20,295 nucleotides of DNA from Opitutia bacterium UBA7441 (lineage in GTDB: Bacteria; Verrucomicrobiota; Verrucomicrobiia; Opitutales; Coraliomargaritaceae). The notes below the pieces were generated by a model. The model was not told where the DNA came from. It saw nothing but the letters and a program-made list of their open reading frames with translations, and did not search any database. Positions 19,067 through 20,295 of the stretch are shown here, piece after piece (the stretch's first letter is position 1; the number at the start of each line of letters is the position of its first letter). The stretch spans positions 1 to 20,295 of the forward strand of contig DLQD01000128.1 of assembly GCA_002480015.1 (NCBI GenBank), in the 5' to 3' direction. The position numbers and the translations under genes are program-made.

Positions 19067-20295
19067 ATGTATATCCATCAAAAACGCGAAATGCACAAAG
19101 CGGGTGTGACGGTTTACGCCAAGCTTTTGTTATGCGTGAGCCTGACTCTGGCAAAAATCGTTTTTGCCGAAACCGTATTACTGAACGAGACGACCGACGG
19201 CAGTAATTTCAAGCGGCAAGAAATCACATACTCACCCGAACTAATTGAATCCATTGAGCAATTGTATCATGATAAAATCGGTATGTTTATCCATTGGGGT
19301 CCATATGCTCAGATCGGTGGTGTCTGGAAAGAAATCAAGGCTGCAGAATGGATTATGCGAAATGCACAAATTCCTGTGACCGAGTATGAAATGGCGGCGG
19401 CAAAGCCGTTTAATCCGACAGCATTCAACGCGGGGGAATGGATCACCCTTTGTAAGGATGCAGGCATGGGGTTTATTGTCATCACATCGAAACATCATGA
19501 CGGCTTTGCTATGTTTGATTCAGCACATCCCTATAACATTAAGGAATTTGGAAAATTCGGGCGCGATCCACTGGCAGAATTGCATGCTGAATGCCAGAAA
19601 CAAGGCATTCGTTTTGGTGTTTATTATTCTCAATCGCAGGACTGGCATGAAGAAGGGGGCGATGGTAATAGCTGGCAAGGTTGGCCTCAGTTAAATCAAG
19701 ATCGTTTTGAAAAATATTACCACGAAAAGGCCTTGCTGCAGATCAAGGAACTCGTCACCCGCTATGATCCACTCTACATGATCTGGTTCGACACACCTGG
19801 ACAGTTTATGTCGCCAGAAATCATTGAAACTACGATGGCCCTGGTCACCGCACACCAACCACACGTATTGATGAATTCACGAATTGGTGGTGGATATGGT
19901 CATTTTCAATCTGCCGCAGATCACGGCCTTATGCCCTACGTTAATACCAGTGGGTGGAGAGACGGAATTAAATTACCCTGGCAGACTCATTCCACTGTAG
20001 CGGGTTCATGGGGCTATGCATCCCACAAAAAGGACTTGCACGAAAATCCGGACCGCCCCGCTAATCACTTTATCTATGAATTGGTTGATGTCGTCAGCAA
20101 GGGCGGTGTGCTTTTACTAAATGTTGCACCTAACGAACTCGGAGAGATTCCAATAGGTCAGGCAAACATACTCCGTCGACTGGGGCAATGGCTGGAAGTC
20201 AATGGCGAGGCCGTCTACGGCGCAGATCCTAGCCCGCTGCGTAACCCAGACCTGCCAATTACGCGTAAACCTGGAAAACTCTTTTTCCATATTAA
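19067..20295 (+). CDS. Exported alpha-L-fucosidase, GH29 family (partial, runs off the window)
   Basis: 409 codons are visible with no stop before the window ends. The N-terminus carries a signal peptide (hydrophobic about 15-34, LLLCVSLTLAKIVFA, cleavage likely after the Ala-Glu region). The GH29 TIM barrel follows: IGMFIHWGPYA (71-81), AEWIMRN, VITSKHHDGFAMFDS (138-152), FGVYYSQSQDWHE (183-195), and the probable catalytic nucleophile D242 in YMIWFDTPG. Later come WGYASH and LLLNVAPNELGEIP, typical of the barrel end. It would release alpha-L-fucose from glycans in the periplasm or outside. An ATG at 19091 is an alternative start. No Shine-Dalgarno is clear. Base use is more A/T than the respiratory genes. 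Confidence 0.9.
   Translation, partial: MYIHQKREMHKAGVTVYAKLLLCVSLTLAKIVFAETVLLNETTDGSNFKRQEITYSPELIESIEQLYHDKIGMFIHWGPYAQIGGVWKEIKAAEWIMRNAQIPVTEYEMAAAKPFNPTAFNAGEWITLCKDAGMGFIVITSKHHDGFAMFDSAHPYNIKEFGKFGRDPLAELHAECQKQGIRFGVYYSQSQDWHEEGGDGNSWQGWPQLNQDRFEKYYHEKALLQIKELVTRYDPLYMIWFDTPGQFMSPEIIETTMALVTAHQPHVLMNSRIGGGYGHFQSAADHGLMPYVNTSGWRDGIKLPWQTHSTVAGSWGYASHKKDLHENPDRPANHFIYELVDVVSKGGVLLLNVAPNELGEIPIGQANILRRLGQWLEVNGEAVYGADPSPLRNPDLPITRKPGKLFFHI

Overview
The window looks like a chromosomal segment of an aerobic Gram-negative bacterium. The best guess is a Verrucomicrobiota of the Opitutae/Puniceicoccales type. That guess rests on four things: an alternative complex III (ACIII) operon joined to a cbb3-type oxidase, a menaquinone gene (menD), many starts without a Shine-Dalgarno, and a secreted GH29-type fucosidase. 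The taxonomy is inference; no rRNA or tRNA gene was seen.

Layout. Positions 113-772 (+) encode ribulose-phosphate 3-epimerase. Converging on it is a minus-strand group (799-4350): a nitrilase-superfamily amidase, a YjdM/PhnA-like zinc-ribbon protein, a VF530-family small protein, an aldo/keto reductase remnant, and menD. From 4524 to about 16457 lies one long minus-strand respiratory operon. In transcription order it encodes a small exported peptide, ActA, ActB, ActC, ActD, ActE, ActF, an unassigned 137-residue membrane protein, a CcoS-like protein, CcoN, CcoO and a monohaem CcoP-like cytochrome. Upstream of it (16768-18750, minus) is a Cu+-type P1B ATPase resembling CcoI. Divergent from that, and running off the window end, is an exported alpha-L-fucosidase (19067 onward, +), with more A/T than the rest.

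How it fits together. MenD makes a menaquinone precursor. ACIII (ActA-F) would oxidise menaquinol and pass electrons through Fe-S clusters and haems c to a cbb3-type oxygen reductase (CcoN/O and a short CcoP-like subunit). The Cu ATPase and CcoS-like protein would serve assembly of the oxidase. The window therefore reads as a quinol-to-oxygen chain with part of its assembly machinery.

The least explained parts are the 70-84 residue exported peptide, followed by a perfect hairpin just before actA, the 137-residue protein between actF and the ccoS-like gene, and the reduced (single-haem) CcoP-like subunit. No CRISPR array, insertion sequence or phage gene was seen.
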